Below, one piece after another: positions 34,920 to 45,630 of a stretch of DNA of 64,000 bases. The DNA is from Favolaschia claudopus. Lineage: Eukaryota > Basidiomycota > Agaricomycetes > Agaricales > Mycenaceae. The stretch's first letter is position 1. The number at the start of each line of letters is the position of its first letter. The notes beneath the pieces were generated by a model. It searched no databases. It saw only the letters and a list, made by a program, of their open reading frames with translations, and was not told the DNA's origin. Where the stretch lies: the NCBI GenBank assembly GCA_037176885.1, contig JAWWNJ010000310.1, positions 1-64,000 on the forward strand. Direction: 5' to 3'. A program made the translations under genes and the position numbers.

Positions 34920-35013
34920 AGCCGCCAAACGAGCCGCCAGACAGCATAGCCGCTCCAATCCGCATGCCATTAGAGCCGCCAGGTGGCTTCTGGTGGCTCA
35001 CCGCAAACTCTCT
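34920..35013. mobile_element. MITE copy, AGAGAGTTTGCGG end (left end degraded)
   Basis: Inverted relative to 33872-33990. The terminus CCGCAAACTCTCT is followed by AAT. The opposite end is not recognisable. Confidence 0.65.
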
Positions 35014-35366
35014 AATGCTGCTGGGTCTGCAATGGAGCGCTTTTGAGATCCAACAAGGAGGCTGCAATGTCCCCATCAACACTCTCAGCCCACTAGAACC
35101 GAAGTACGGACAAAACAAAGTAATTTGAGTCACAGACTTACGCTTTCTGAGTCGATATACAACTCCAAAGCCATGAATCCACCCTTCCTCTTGTGCAATG
35201 CTGCCAATGATTTCCAAGCCGATGGTACATTTTCAGCTGTGGCTCACTTTGACTGGATAATTGGGATGAGTAGTAAATAAGACGAAAACACTATGTTGAA
35301 CTACGGCAGACCCATGCCATCACGACGCCGTCCGAACCTATTTTGTGGGATGCTGGCAGAAATGCT

Positions 35367-35862
35367 TAGTGCTGGCCATAAATACGATACGAAAAAATAT
35401 ATTCTGATTCAAATAAATATGAATACGATACGGTCCTGGTGTATCCAAATATATTTGAATACGGCTGAATATGCGTGCCACTTGATTTGGCGGCCCCCGG
35501 CCAATTGCCAGCGGTGTTTTTTGGGGGAGCGGATCCATAGCAATCATCTCCGAGTCATAGCCAACGCTAGCCGAGGTCGGCAGGCAGGTACCCTGCGGCA
35601 CAAAATCCAGCAGGGTTTCGGCCATCTCCGGCTATTGATCCCAATCAGTAGACTTGCCGAACACCTAAATACATAACATTGGCAGAAGGATTTTGGAGAA
35701 AAGACCTTGAACATGAATCTAAATGCTCATTGTGGTCAAAAGATCCACTTTTTGACCCTATCTGCACCATATGTAATTGAGTTTGAATTGGGACACTGAA
35801 TATATTTGAATATGAATACGATACGAAAAATTCGTATCGTATCGTATTTATGGCCAGCACTA
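35367..35862. mobile_element. hAT-like MITE, TAGTGCTGGCC ends, perfect 8-bp duplication
   Basis: 496 bp with inverted ends TAGTGCTGGCCATAAATACG. GAAATGCT flanks both sides exactly (35359-35366 and 35863-35870). Subterminal repeats of AATACGATACGA occur at both ends. Non-coding. Shares the TAGTGCTG tip with 20011-20922. Confidence 0.9.
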
Positions 35863-35870
35863 GAAATGCT

Positions 35871-36545
35871 GTGATGGCCGTCGCGACAAAATTTGCAGGT
35901 AAATGAGTCAACAACTGTTTGGGAGGGAGGAACTTGAAGAGGGGTTTGTTTTCGAACTCGCCGATTGCCGGATCACTGATCTGAGGTCTTCAAACCTTCA
36001 GAGTCCCCAAATTGGCACAGGCAATGCATCAGCGGGTCTCCGTTCGGCACGGTTGCAAACAGTCGCTCTTGGTTGGTTAAGGGAATGTTTCTGGTATTTA
36101 CTCAATGTGTCGTACAATGACCCCATGTGTCTCCCTTTCAATCAATGTTTCTGTCTCTCTATGTATGTTTCTCCCGGACTTCGTGCATCCCGCAAAATGC
36201 CGAGTGGTGGAGCCATTCGCCGGGCAAACCCGTCCTCCGGATCATGCGTTTTGAGAAATCCTCTCATTTTTCCATTGGCGTGCAAGGAGCTGATCAAGGC
36301 ATCTGTCGGAAAAATCCTAGACCGCTTGTAGTGGCCTGTAAGCCGGTACAAGCCGCCATAAGCCGATAATCATTTGGGGGATTGCAGCGCATAGGTGTAG
36401 ACCACTCAAGCGCGTACAATCCGTGATAATCCCTCCCGGGGATTATATACATATAAGCCATTATTGTACATTACGACGCAATTCAAGCCATTATCCAAGA
36501 ATATCAGTTTATTTCGGCTATATAATGTACATGGATTGAGTTTTC
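35871..36545. other. Gene-free stretch
   Basis: No recognised product. AAGCC(GG/AT)-type units near 36320-36370 and GATAATCCCTCCCGGGGATT near 36419 are short inverted structures of unknown meaning. Confidence 0.4.
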
Positions 36546-38600
36546 TAGCGGCGTACAGCTGCACGCCTAGGGGCGGCTGAACGAGACTGATCCCGAGCAT
36601 TTCTGCGACGAGTCTGAGGCGGTGTGCCGTTGTCCGGGCCCTCCGTGCGACGCCGAACGCGGGGAGGTTGCGGAGTGGGCGTACTGGAATCGGTCGAATC
36701 CCTGCGCCTGCGACGAGGGGTGGGGCTCTTACCCTAACAGACTCGTGTAAGCGTTGTAAGTATGATACCATAAGTATAATGCTTACCGGGTCTTGTTCGC
36801 CCTCGTTGTTATCGTTTTCATCTTCGCCGGCGTGATCCTGTTGGCTCAGTTAGTCGTGAACATCAATGAAAAGGAGGACGTACGGCAGGCGGACTCTCAC
36901 GCGACGGAGCGTTGTTGAAGGCATCTAAAACCGACTCCATCTCGTCATCATCACCACCTCGTGCGGCCCCGTCATCGTTGTCGGCGTCGGGAAAGAGGAT
37001 GTCGTCCCAGTATTTGAGGAGGTCAATGACCCAGGCCTTCTTGCTTGTGAGAGCTTTGCGCAGCTGCTCCACGTAGTCCATGTGGCGCTGGACATAATTG
37101 ATGTCGGTCTGATCGCCGCGTCGCTGGAATTTTGTGTCCGCAGAGTAGAGCCAAATGGCCTGAAAAAGCTGATAAGCAAACGAATGAAGAACGACGAGAC
37201 AAACATACGAGGACAGCGGCGTCGGCGAGTAGAGGTGCGAGAGATGTGGTGGATTCTCTGCACGCACTGCGCCTGAGGCTGGTGAGGACGACCTTCGAGC
37301 AGGCCATCGGCGCCGTCGGGACCACGCAAGATGCAGGCATAAATCTGTAACGATCGTCATAAGCGGAAGAAAACAATTATACGTATCGACACGCACCTTA
37401 AGAAGTAAAGGGTTTCGGAAGAGATGGTCGACGTCAAGTTCCCCGTCAAACTGGTCGTAGAGGATTGGTGCCTTGAATGCGGAGTAGAAGGCTTCTTTGG
37501 TCTCGGTGGCGGCGACATAGCCCACGCGATCTTTGAAATGCTCGAAACGGTCGCTGGCAGTGGCAAAGTGTTTGAGTTCATCCGCGGCGCTGAGATGAGC
37601 CAGGCTGGCATGGCGTATGCGGTGAACGGCGGCAGAGCGCTGGCCTCCCATGCCATCCACGAACTATAATAAAGCATGGTTTAGAAAGATCAAGGAAAAT
37701 TAAACCACCACGCACTGCATCGCCGACCCATTCCTGGGTACGCCGAGATCGAGCATCGTTGGGGAGCAAGCGGAGAAGGTCTTGGATCTGGGCCTGAACA
37801 CGGGTGGTCTTGGAGTTGAACTCTGTGGCGTAGTCGAACTCGTCTTCGGCTTCGTTGGTCCAGATATCCACCTCGTCGATGAAGAAGGCGGCTTCGTTGA
37901 CAGCAAAGCGGCGACCGGCCTTTCGAACCCGTTCCTCAAGGGAAGACGGGTTGTCGACGGAGTCGTCGGCGTCGTCTGCGCGATGAAAGCGCTTACGACG
38001 CCTGCGATTCTTGGTCGGAACGACTTGGTTGGAAAGGTCGGCGATTTCGCTATCCTTGGCGGAAAGGACGTCTTCGGCCTCATTAGCGAGTTTGCGATGC
38101 AGCCATTGGATGGCTAATGGCTACAGAAAAGTCGAAATTCTGGTGCATTGCCCAAGGCTAACCCCGGTCTCAGCATCCAAACTTCATTCTAGGCAGCTCT
38201 TGTGTAACTCGACATCATTGTTTGGGCCATCAAAGCTTCCTAATCGGGAAATCGTTAGCCATTCAATGGCTCCAATGGCTCATCGCAAACCTTCTATTGA
38301 GAAGCACCTGGAGATCCTCGCGCAGCTGAAGTAGGTTGAGTAACCGTTGCAGGTTAAAGAAAAAAACAGAACACGCACCCCGCGTATATCCCGATCGCTC
38401 TTGCTCGGGGTGATTTGTTGGAAAACATTGAGGATATTGGCTAAAGGTCCCTGCGTGCGGGGACGCTCCGGCGTGGTGGGTTCTTCACTATCAATGCGCC
38501 GACGTGGAGGCACACGAAATAGAATGTGGGGGTTGATAGAAGAGAAGAGGGCGCACCTGGTTGCCTTGGCCCCACCCGCCCCACTCGCCCCACACAACCG
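36546..38600 (-). CDS. Multi-exon protein of unknown family, split by a MITE
   Basis: Read leftwards: an exon with RRRIDSEEPTTPERPRTQ and LANILNVFQQITPSKSDRD, then LREDLQVLL, a coiled-coil segment (NEAEDVLSAKDSEIADL), a basic stretch KNRRRRKRF and SLEERVRKAGRRFAVNEAAF. Next come VDIWTNEAEDEFDYATEFNS, DGMGGQRSAAVHRIRHASL, YAATETKEAFYSAFKAPIL, IYACILRGPDGADGLLEG and AIWLYSADTKFQRRGDQTD, an acidic stretch, and a basic C-terminus ending AAPRRAAVRR. Short introns are visible (e.g. about 37676-37718). I recall this family as expanded in agarics, without known function. The MITE at 38085-38295 lies in the coiled-coil exon; excising it with one ATT restores the frame. The start codon is uncertain. 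Confidence 0.6.
38085..38295. mobile_element. 211-bp MITE inside a coding exon, ATT duplication
   Basis: Ends AGCGAGTTTGCGAT and ATCGCAAACCTTCT are inverted and continue with AGCCATTGGATGGCT-type units. ATT lies outside both ends (38082-38084 and 38296-38298). Removing the element and one ATT joins QVLL to NEAEDV in the host exon with no frame change. Family as 23392-23587. Confidence 0.85.
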
Positions 38601-39347
38601 CTTGTGGCTATGATGTCATCATGTAGACTCCGGGATTAAGGGTAGCGTTGTCGTCGCCGGAGGGTAGGCTGTTGTTGAGTCGTGCAGAGACACAGGTGTC
38701 GTCGCTGGTGGTCGTGGTCAAGAGAGAAGAGGTGGTGTGACGATGTGACATCGTGATGATTTGCTATCAAACGCTCATTCTCAGTACTCGACTCAAGTCT
38801 CGCGCCTCGCAAACCTCGCTTCCAACCCATCTAGTTTCTCCAGCAGTAGATCCAGGCCGTTATCTAGGTTGTCCAAGACCCTGTCTGAAACCAGGGCTGA
38901 CTCGATGTTGCCTAACGGTGAATCTGGACCGACACATTTGTCCACCATCAATCTTCTGCGTTTTCGCGGCCTGTCTGCTCTGGGGGAATGCGGCTTTCGA
39001 TTCTCTAGAAACTATTAATTAGAGATTGCATTTATTCAATATAAATCATTCACGCACCCGTCTGACTAGTACTCTCATCGGATTGAAGATTCAATCTTCA
39101 GTTTCCCGACGCAGGCGACGCTTGGCTCTTCGTTCCGCTCGGATTTTCAATCTTTTAGCTTCTCTCTCGGGTTCTGAGTCTGAGACATGAGTGACTTCTG
39201 AACTTTGGCGGTGAAGTCTGCGCGGAAGCATCGGTGGTGAATAGCGAGGAGGAATTAGCGCCAAGTCGGTGGTGGAGCCAATGACGTCAATTGCAGTTAC
39301 GGTCTCGTGCATTCCGTTTTCTCTCCCTTTCCTTCCACACCTTCACG
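38601..39347. other. Gene-free stretch
   Basis: No protein recognised. It lies between two oppositely oriented genes and would include the Plavaka 5' end. No terminal repeat was identified. Confidence 0.4.
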
Positions 39348-42113
39348 ATGCCGCCTCGAAAAAGCGCGAATAAAAAGCGTACCCGGCGGCATTCAACTCA
39401 ATCTCAACTCACTTTGAAAAAATGCACGTACTGCCAAGATCACGTCGCGAATCTACTTCAGCACGAACAAATCTGCAAAATCAACGCGCAGAATCGTAAG
39501 CAAGCCTTGGATTACCACAGACAACAGCGGCGCGAACGCAATAAGTCTCCTCCCATTGTACCTCGTAATCTGGTGCGTGCTTGTGGCATTTTTTTCGTCC
39601 TCGCAGCTAACAAATGTAAAGTTCTTCGCACCAGTTGCCGATGCCATCCGGTCAGTTTCACCGATGGACGTTGACTATGCTGCTTCGGCAGATGTGGATC
39701 TGGGTCTCCCGGAGCCCGAAGACGGTCCCGTTGACGTCGAGTCTACCGTTCGTCTGCCAGAAAAATTCATTTATGTTCGACACCATCGGAACGCCGAAAA
39801 ACCGCTTCCTGAAATCATCCCTCTTGAAAGTTCGCCGGAAACGCAAGGGCCTTTGGACCATGGGACCTCAAAGCATCCCGGCGATCGTCCGTTTGCGCCG
39901 TTCCGCACATTCGCGGACTACAAATTCGCTTCTCGGGCCATCAAACGTCGCATGCCGAAGAACGACATTGACGAAGACTTGCGCGATATGCATGGTGGAG
40001 TCTATTCTACCGACTCCTTTGTTACATTCCGCAATCATCGCGACCTGAATCGGTCCCTCGTTGCAGCACGGCTCACCAATGTTGCTGTGAGCGTGATTCA
40101 AGTGCTGTGCGAATATTCAAATTTAATGTTTGACATGATTTTTTCAGTTTCAAACAGAAAGTTTTGTCGTTGACTTCAAAGGCAGAAGATACAACATTGA
40201 CGTCGAATTCCGTGACCCGTGGAAACTCATGAAGCGCTGGATTTGTGATGAATCGCTCGCGTCTGTCAGCACCTGGTACTCACAAGAAAAATTCCTGTGC
40301 TTGAATGGCGAGATTGATTTCTCGAATCCCCTTTACGACGAACCCTGGACCGGAACGATGTGGCGCGAAATTGATGTAGGCAAACTTTACTGCTCGATTA
40401 CGATCTTTTGACTAAATTCGTTATTCTCAGGACCAGCTCCCCGAGAAGGCAAAGTATCCTCCGTGCTTTGTTGGTCTTCACATCTGGTTAGACAAGGGTC
40501 TGGTGTCTACGAAGGTGAAGATGCATCCTATCCTTGTCCGAGGCTGCTGGATCGAGTCAGCTACTCGAAACGGGTCAGGAAACGGGGGTGGAACATTGGC
40601 CGGATTTGTTAGAATGGTACAGAGTCATTCTTTTATATTGAAGACCAGCTATCTGATATGTGCCGTTTCAGCCTCCCGAGTTGCGGGAAATTGACCCCAA
40701 GACCCTCTCTGGCTCAATGCGGGCAGAGTACGATCAGCTTAAGCGTCAGATTTATCATGCGGTGTGCCGTTTGATTTTGTCGTCTCTGCAGCAGCGTTCG
40801 CGCGATGGAGAGACTCTGAAGTTTGGGGATGGTGTGCTTCGCACTGCGTATCTGGGGATCCTGATTGAGTCAATGGACTTTGAGGAAATCGCAGCCTGGC
40901 TTGCTATTCGCAACTCCAGGGCCCTGCACCCATGCCCTCAATGCCTGGTTCACAAAGACGACCTTCACCGTCTATCCCAGGAATACCCCGCTCGCACAGC
41001 CGTCTCCATGAAGCGTGTACTCACAGATGCGCCTCGTGGGCCTAAAACGGCTGCGAGAGAGGAATACCTAAGAGAGTATGGATTACACGACTTTGTGGTA
41101 CGTCTCTTTCTGCGCATGATTTGGGTCGAAATTCATTCATTATAGCATTATTTGTGGGAGTTTGCCAACTCAGAGCTCTACAAAGCAGTCGGCTTCGATA
41201 AACTTCATTTTTTCGATGGTGGCGAGTTCGGGCGACATGCGTGGGTGCTTCTGAAAGAATATCTTCAGAACAACCAACTCGCGTCCACGTTCAACCAGTG
41301 GTATACACGTTTGTTTTGGTAATTGTAATCTGCTCACCTTCGCATTTAGGATGGACCAATTCCCTCGATGGCGTAACTTGAAGCACATTTTCGGTGCAAC
41401 CAATATCAGCTACTCTGAGGGTCAGACATTTGTTGACATCCTCAAGGTGTGTTGTTAGCTCCATTTTCTTTTCTGAACTCAATGAAACGAAGTGTGTGCT
41501 GCCGTGCCTTGTCCAACTGGTGTCATCCAATTCGTGGTTGGTTCAGTGGATGCGTGCCCTGCAAAAAATTTAAGCAATGCTCGCACTTGAGGTGACGACA
41601 AAATCTCGGCTGCAATATCTTAGAGAGCTGCAGATTGAGTACGAGGCATGTTGCGAGGTATGCACCGTTTACTTCGGTCCAGAATCCATTCTAACCTGCG
41701 TCAATAAATAGAAAATATCCGAGAAACACGGCAAATCTTTCAATTATCTCAAGCACCACTTTCTCAGTCACGCCATTGAAAATTTCATGGGAAAGGGAAC
41801 AAGTCGAAATCAAAATACGCGCGTCGGGGAAGGCTTTCAGCAAGAGGTCAGCGAGATGTACCAAATCACGAACGGCAAAAATGCCGAGCATCAGGTATGC
41901 AGCAAAATCCTGCTTTTTACTAACGCATATGCTGACATGGAGATAAAGATAGCATTGATCGACGAGAATGAGGAGGCAATGGCACGCCTAGACATGCAGG
42001 TTGCAATGTGGCAGCAGAGCCAGGAGGATGCCGGAGACGACCCGATTGCACCTCCTACGCCCCAATCGTTTGTTCATTGGTCGCTGGGTGCCGCGGAAAG
42101 GCGTATCTTTTGA
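39348..42113 (+). pseudogene. Plavaka transposase, nonsense codon and lost 3' end
   Basis: Plavaka elements are basidiomycete DNA transposons distantly related to CACTA. The start MPPRKSANKKRTRRHS leads to a zinc-finger-like CTYCQDHVANLLQHEQIC. The core follows over several exons: DRPFAPFRTFADYKFASRAI, DFKGRRYNIDVEFRDPWKLM, YPPCFVGLHIWLDKGLVSTK, HPILVRGCWIESATRNGSG, NSRALHPCPQCLVHKDDLHR and FDGGEFGRHAWVLLKEYL. Introns splice cleanly, e.g. about 40088-40148, 40376-40430, 40618-40671 and 41100-41148. An in-frame TAA at 41571-41573 interrupts LVQWMRALQKI/AMLALEVTTKS. The frame ends near SLGAAERR, where the copia LTR begins, so the C-terminus is missing. Confidence 0.85.
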
Positions 42114-42139
42114 GTATCGTATGGCGCAGACGCGATGGG

Positions 42140-42476
42140 CAACGGACTGCAGCGGAGTCGTCAGCACGAGCCGGTAGTGGCGAGGGCGCGACAAAGCTCA
42201 GTCGTTGGAGAAAAGACTCTATTAAACTCACCTGCAGCGGAGTCGTCAGCACGAGCCGGTAGTGGCGAGGGCGCGACAAAGCTGCAAGCCTGTAAGTACA
42301 AGGTATGTAGAGTAGATATAAATGTTACCTCAGTCGTTGGAGAAAAGACTGAGGAAACGGAAGCGTGACCGAGTGACTATATACGGTGTCCGAACGGAGA
42401 TAAGTAAACGAGCGTATAAGTAAACTACGAGCCGAAACTAAAAGGAATGTAAGTGTGAATTTACAGTATACCGACA
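42140..42476 (-). mobile_element. 3' LTR of the copia element
   Basis: On the minus strand the pol stop is followed by a polypurine tract GAGGGGGAG and then TGTCGGTATACTG, the expected LTR start. The LTR contains a hairpin unit CAGTCGTTGGAGAAAAGACT twice. A 52-bp block, CTGCAGCGGAGTCGTCAGC to AAAGCT on the plus strand, also occurs twice (42147-42198 and 42232-42283). Its outer end lies in the Plavaka gene. Confidence 0.7.
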
Positions 42477-42483
42477 CTCCCCC

Positions 42484-45400
42484 TCAGCGAGTATTTGCTG
42501 GACGAAGGCCGAGACGTGCAGTCGCGTGGCGGTGAACGTCGCGAGTAAGGCCTTTGGTGAAGATATCAGCGAGATTATCTCGCGATTCGACGCGGACAGG
42601 CGCGATGGACTTGGTTTTGACGGCGTCGCGCAACGAATGGTACTTGATTTTGAAGTACTTGTTGCCTTGTGTCACCACATTGGAGTTGCTCATGGTGGAC
42701 AATCCACTGTTGGAGTCGACACGGAAATCCGTTGGGCGAGTGGGGGCAAAACCGAGTTCACCGGGAAGTTGTCGGAACCAGACGACCTCGTTGGCGCAAG
42801 TGTAGGCGGCGAAATATTCAGCGGCACCTGTAGCGCCTCCAACAGCGGTTTGACGACGCGCCCACCAATGGAAACAGGAGTTCCCAATGAAAAGAGCGCC
42901 GCCCGAGACAGAGAAACCGTTTTCTTCGGGGTTATCGACGAAATTGGAGTCGGTGTAAGCGTGGAAGAGGTCGGGTGAGAATCCGGACCCGCCCAGGACG
43001 AGCTCGTAGTCCGAAGTACCACGGAGGTACTTGAAGATGTGCTGGAGGGCAATCCAATGCGGAAGGCTGGGGTTCTTCATAAACTGTGAAGTCTGCTGAA
43101 GAGCACGAGCGATGTCAGGGCGTGTTTTAAGGAGATGCATGAGTGAACCGTTCGCTTCCGCGTAAGGAATACTCTGCATGTCGTCCCAATCCGATGAGCC
43201 GACTGCGGGGCAATCTTCACGTCGAAGGGGTTTGGTTTTCATCGGCGTTGCACGCTTGTTAGCGTGCTCGAAGCGGTAGCGCTTGAGGATGGTGTGGATG
43301 TAACCCTGCTGGGAGAACGAAATGGTACGCAACTTGCGGTCGCGTCTCACTGTCATGCCCAAAAACTCCGAAATCTCCCCCTTGTCAGAGATCTGGAAGT
43401 GCTCGGTAAATTCGACCTTGAACGCTGAGACGGCGGGCTTAGAGTTGCCAAAGAGAGCGAGGTCGTCGACATGGGCAGCCAGGATAACAGTTTTGTCCTT
43501 CCGGCGGCGAATAAAAACGCATGGGTCACATACACAGATGGTGAAGCCGAGAGAGGTGAGAATGCGGACCAATGTGTCGTACCACAGTAGTCCGGCTTGG
43601 CGTAGACCATAGAGACCCTTGAGGAGTCGCCAGATCCAACCTTCTTTGCCTGGATAGTTGATACCGGGCGGAGGACGGCCATAGATAAAGTCGTCGTCCT
43701 TGACAGGACTGTTTAGGAATGCTGACTTAACGTCGATTACGTGGATCTCCCAATCCAGCATCGCCGCAATCGTCGCTATCCCGAGAACAGATTCGATGTG
43801 GACGGTAGGGGAGGAAGCATCGATAAAATCAATGCCGGGGCGTTGATGATTTCCGAGCGCAACAACCCGAGCGCGGTAGTCGCGAATGTGACCCGAGAGG
43901 GGGTCCTTCTTGTGGGCATACACCCATTGAGAACCTATGACCTTCTCGTTGCGCGGGTATGGGACGAGTTTAAACGTACCCATGGCTATTAACTGGTTAT
44001 GCTCGTACTCCATTGCCTGTTCCCATTCGTTGACATCTGGTGAGTTGATTGCCTGTTTATAGGTTGTAGGCAAATCACCGGCCTGTAGAATGACCGGGAA
44101 TGCCACTTCTTCCGGCTCGGAGTCCTCAGGTAACGGAGTGAGCGGGGAAGGTGGACTTGGAGGAGGTTGCTCAGCTCCAGCGGCGGCTTGGGCGGCGGCG
44201 GCGGCAGGTTGTGCGGCGGCGGCGGCAGCAGCAGCGGCGGCAGAGCGAGTGAGGAGAGGAGTAGGAATGGTGGGAGCTCGAGGATCTCGGCGTTTTGGAC
44301 GTGCAGGAGGGAGCTCGGGCTCGGGATGAGCAATGTCGGGGCGAGGAGCAGGACGGTCATCATCGAGGTCAGAGTCGAAAAGAGAAGGGGTAAATGAATC
44401 ATGATCGTACGACTCCCCCTTTGGCGACGTAGACTTGAATAACTTGTCTCCCATTGTCAAGTCGTCAAACTTTACGTGTGGTGAATGTATCACCTTCCTC
44501 TGATGAGGGACGTAGACCTTGTAAGCATTCCGAACCTCGTCAACACCAACATAAATCCCAGGTAGCCCGGTCGCATCTATTTTCGAGTTGGGCGTATGGT
44601 CATAGACCCATGCCAAGCAACCGAACGGATGGAACTCGGCCCAATTCGACACTGGACCAGGCCAAACATCACACGGAGTAGCATCACCTAGAGGTTTCGT
44701 AGGCAGGCGCCATCGAATCCACTTTGAATACTGGACGGCTAGACCCCAGAAGGAGAGGGGCAGCCCAGCGTCGATGAGAAAAGTACGAGCGCGGCTAATA
44801 AGAGTATGCCATAGACGCTCGCTTCGCGCATTTTGCTGCGGGGTGTGTGCGGCCGTAAGAGTCCAGAGGATACCGTGCTCCTCCATAAACGAAATGAATT
44901 CCATTGTAAGGAACTCACCCCCGTTGTCCGTGTGGAACTCGATGAGGAGATAACCACCGGATTGGCGCTGTACAGCAGCCAGCCATGCCTTGAAGGCGGC
45001 AAATGCTTCGCTCTTCTTGGTCAAGAAGTACACCCACGAACCGCGGGTATGATCATCAAGAAAAGAAATCATGTACGACTTCCCCGAACGTGTCTTGATT
45101 TTCGACTTGCCCCACAGATCACTATAGACACGGCGAAGAGGTTTATCAGCACGTGAATAAGAGGCAGGGAATGCAGCGCGGGTTAATTTACCACGCGCGC
45201 AAGCGTCGCAGACAGGTAGAGGGGCGTTAATCTCGGTTGTGGTAAGCTTCAGCACATGGTCATATTTACCGCTGCGAGCCAGCGAGCGAGTCAGCTGTTC
45301 GCTTGGGTGGCCAAAAAGACGGTGGAATAGCATAAGCTTTTGCGAGGACGGTGACGGTGACGGCGAAGAGGTAGAAGCCGTAAAGGCAGAAACTCCGGGG

Positions 45401-45630
45401 TCGAGGTCCATGTGGTATAAGCGAGCACCGCGACGGGAGCCAGTGCATACAAGCGACTCTGAGCGCGCTAAATGGTTAATGAAATTACCATTGTCCTTCT
45501 TCTCGAACACAAGCGTTCGGCAAAACCGGCACCGGGCCAGGAGGGGGAGGGGCAGGGTCCCCGGAAAGGCGTGACGGACCTTTCTTCTTAGAGCGGATAC
45601 GCTTACACATGAAACGCTTCCCAAGCGCAA
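42484..45630 (-). CDS. Ty1/copia Pol: integrase, reverse transcriptase, RNase H
   Basis: An uninterrupted frame of about 1048 codons. Order: a GAG_pre-integrase zinc site (FHRLFGHPS and CDACARGK); an integrase core with catalytic Asp in RVYSDLWGK, Asp in FHTDNGGEF and Glu in QQNARSER; a Pro/Ala-rich linker; a reverse transcriptase with the catalytic pair as AAHVDDLALFG (HVDD instead of the usual YVDD); and RNase H with YTDSN, AAEYFA and FRVDSNSG. LADIFTKGL, typical of the copia C-terminus, is present. All DDE and DEDD residues are in place, so this part may still fold. No ATG begins the frame; it is entered from the upstream Gag region. No D(S/T)G protease motif lies before it. Confidence 0.9.
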   Translation of the reverse strand: MRLGSVSCVSVSALRRKVRHAFPGTLPLPLLARCRFCRTLVFEKKDNGNFINHLARSESLVCTGSRRGARLYHMDLDPGVSAFTASTSSPSPSPSSQKLMLFHRLFGHPSEQLTRSLARSGKYDHVLKLTTTEINAPLPVCDACARGKLTRAAFPASYSRADKPLRRVYSDLWGKSKIKTRSGKSYMISFLDDHTRGSWVYFLTKKSEAFAAFKAWLAAVQRQSGGYLLIEFHTDNGGEFLTMEFISFMEEHGILWTLTAAHTPQQNARSERLWHTLISRARTFLIDAGLPLSFWGLAVQYSKWIRWRLPTKPLGDATPCDVWPGPVSNWAEFHPFGCLAWVYDHTPNSKIDATGLPGIYVGVDEVRNAYKVYVPHQRKVIHSPHVKFDDLTMGDKLFKSTSPKGESYDHDSFTPSLFDSDLDDDRPAPRPDIAHPEPELPPARPKRRDPRAPTIPTPLLTRSAAAAAAAAAAQPAAAAAQAAAGAEQPPPSPPSPLTPLPEDSEPEEVAFPVILQAGDLPTTYKQAINSPDVNEWEQAMEYEHNQLIAMGTFKLVPYPRNEKVIGSQWVYAHKKDPLSGHIRDYRARVVALGNHQRPGIDFIDASSPTVHIESVLGIATIAAMLDWEIHVIDVKSAFLNSPVKDDDFIYGRPPPGINYPGKEGWIWRLLKGLYGLRQAGLLWYDTLVRILTSLGFTICVCDPCVFIRRRKDKTVILAAHVDDLALFGNSKPAVSAFKVEFTEHFQISDKGEISEFLGMTVRRDRKLRTISFSQQGYIHTILKRYRFEHANKRATPMKTKPLRREDCPAVGSSDWDDMQSIPYAEANGSLMHLLKTRPDIARALQQTSQFMKNPSLPHWIALQHIFKYLRGTSDYELVLGGSGFSPDLFHAYTDSNFVDNPEENGFSVSGGALFIGNSCFHWWARRQTAVGGATGAAEYFAAYTCANEVVWFRQLPGELGFAPTRPTDFRVDSNSGLSTMSNSNVVTQGNKYFKIKYHSLRDAVKTKSIAPVRVESRDNLADIFTKGLTRDVHRHATARLGLRPANTR

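Noticed and set aside
42526..45574. Plus-strand frames opposite copia Pol
   Set aside because: Antisense shadows of a Pol frame that shows all catalytic motifs.
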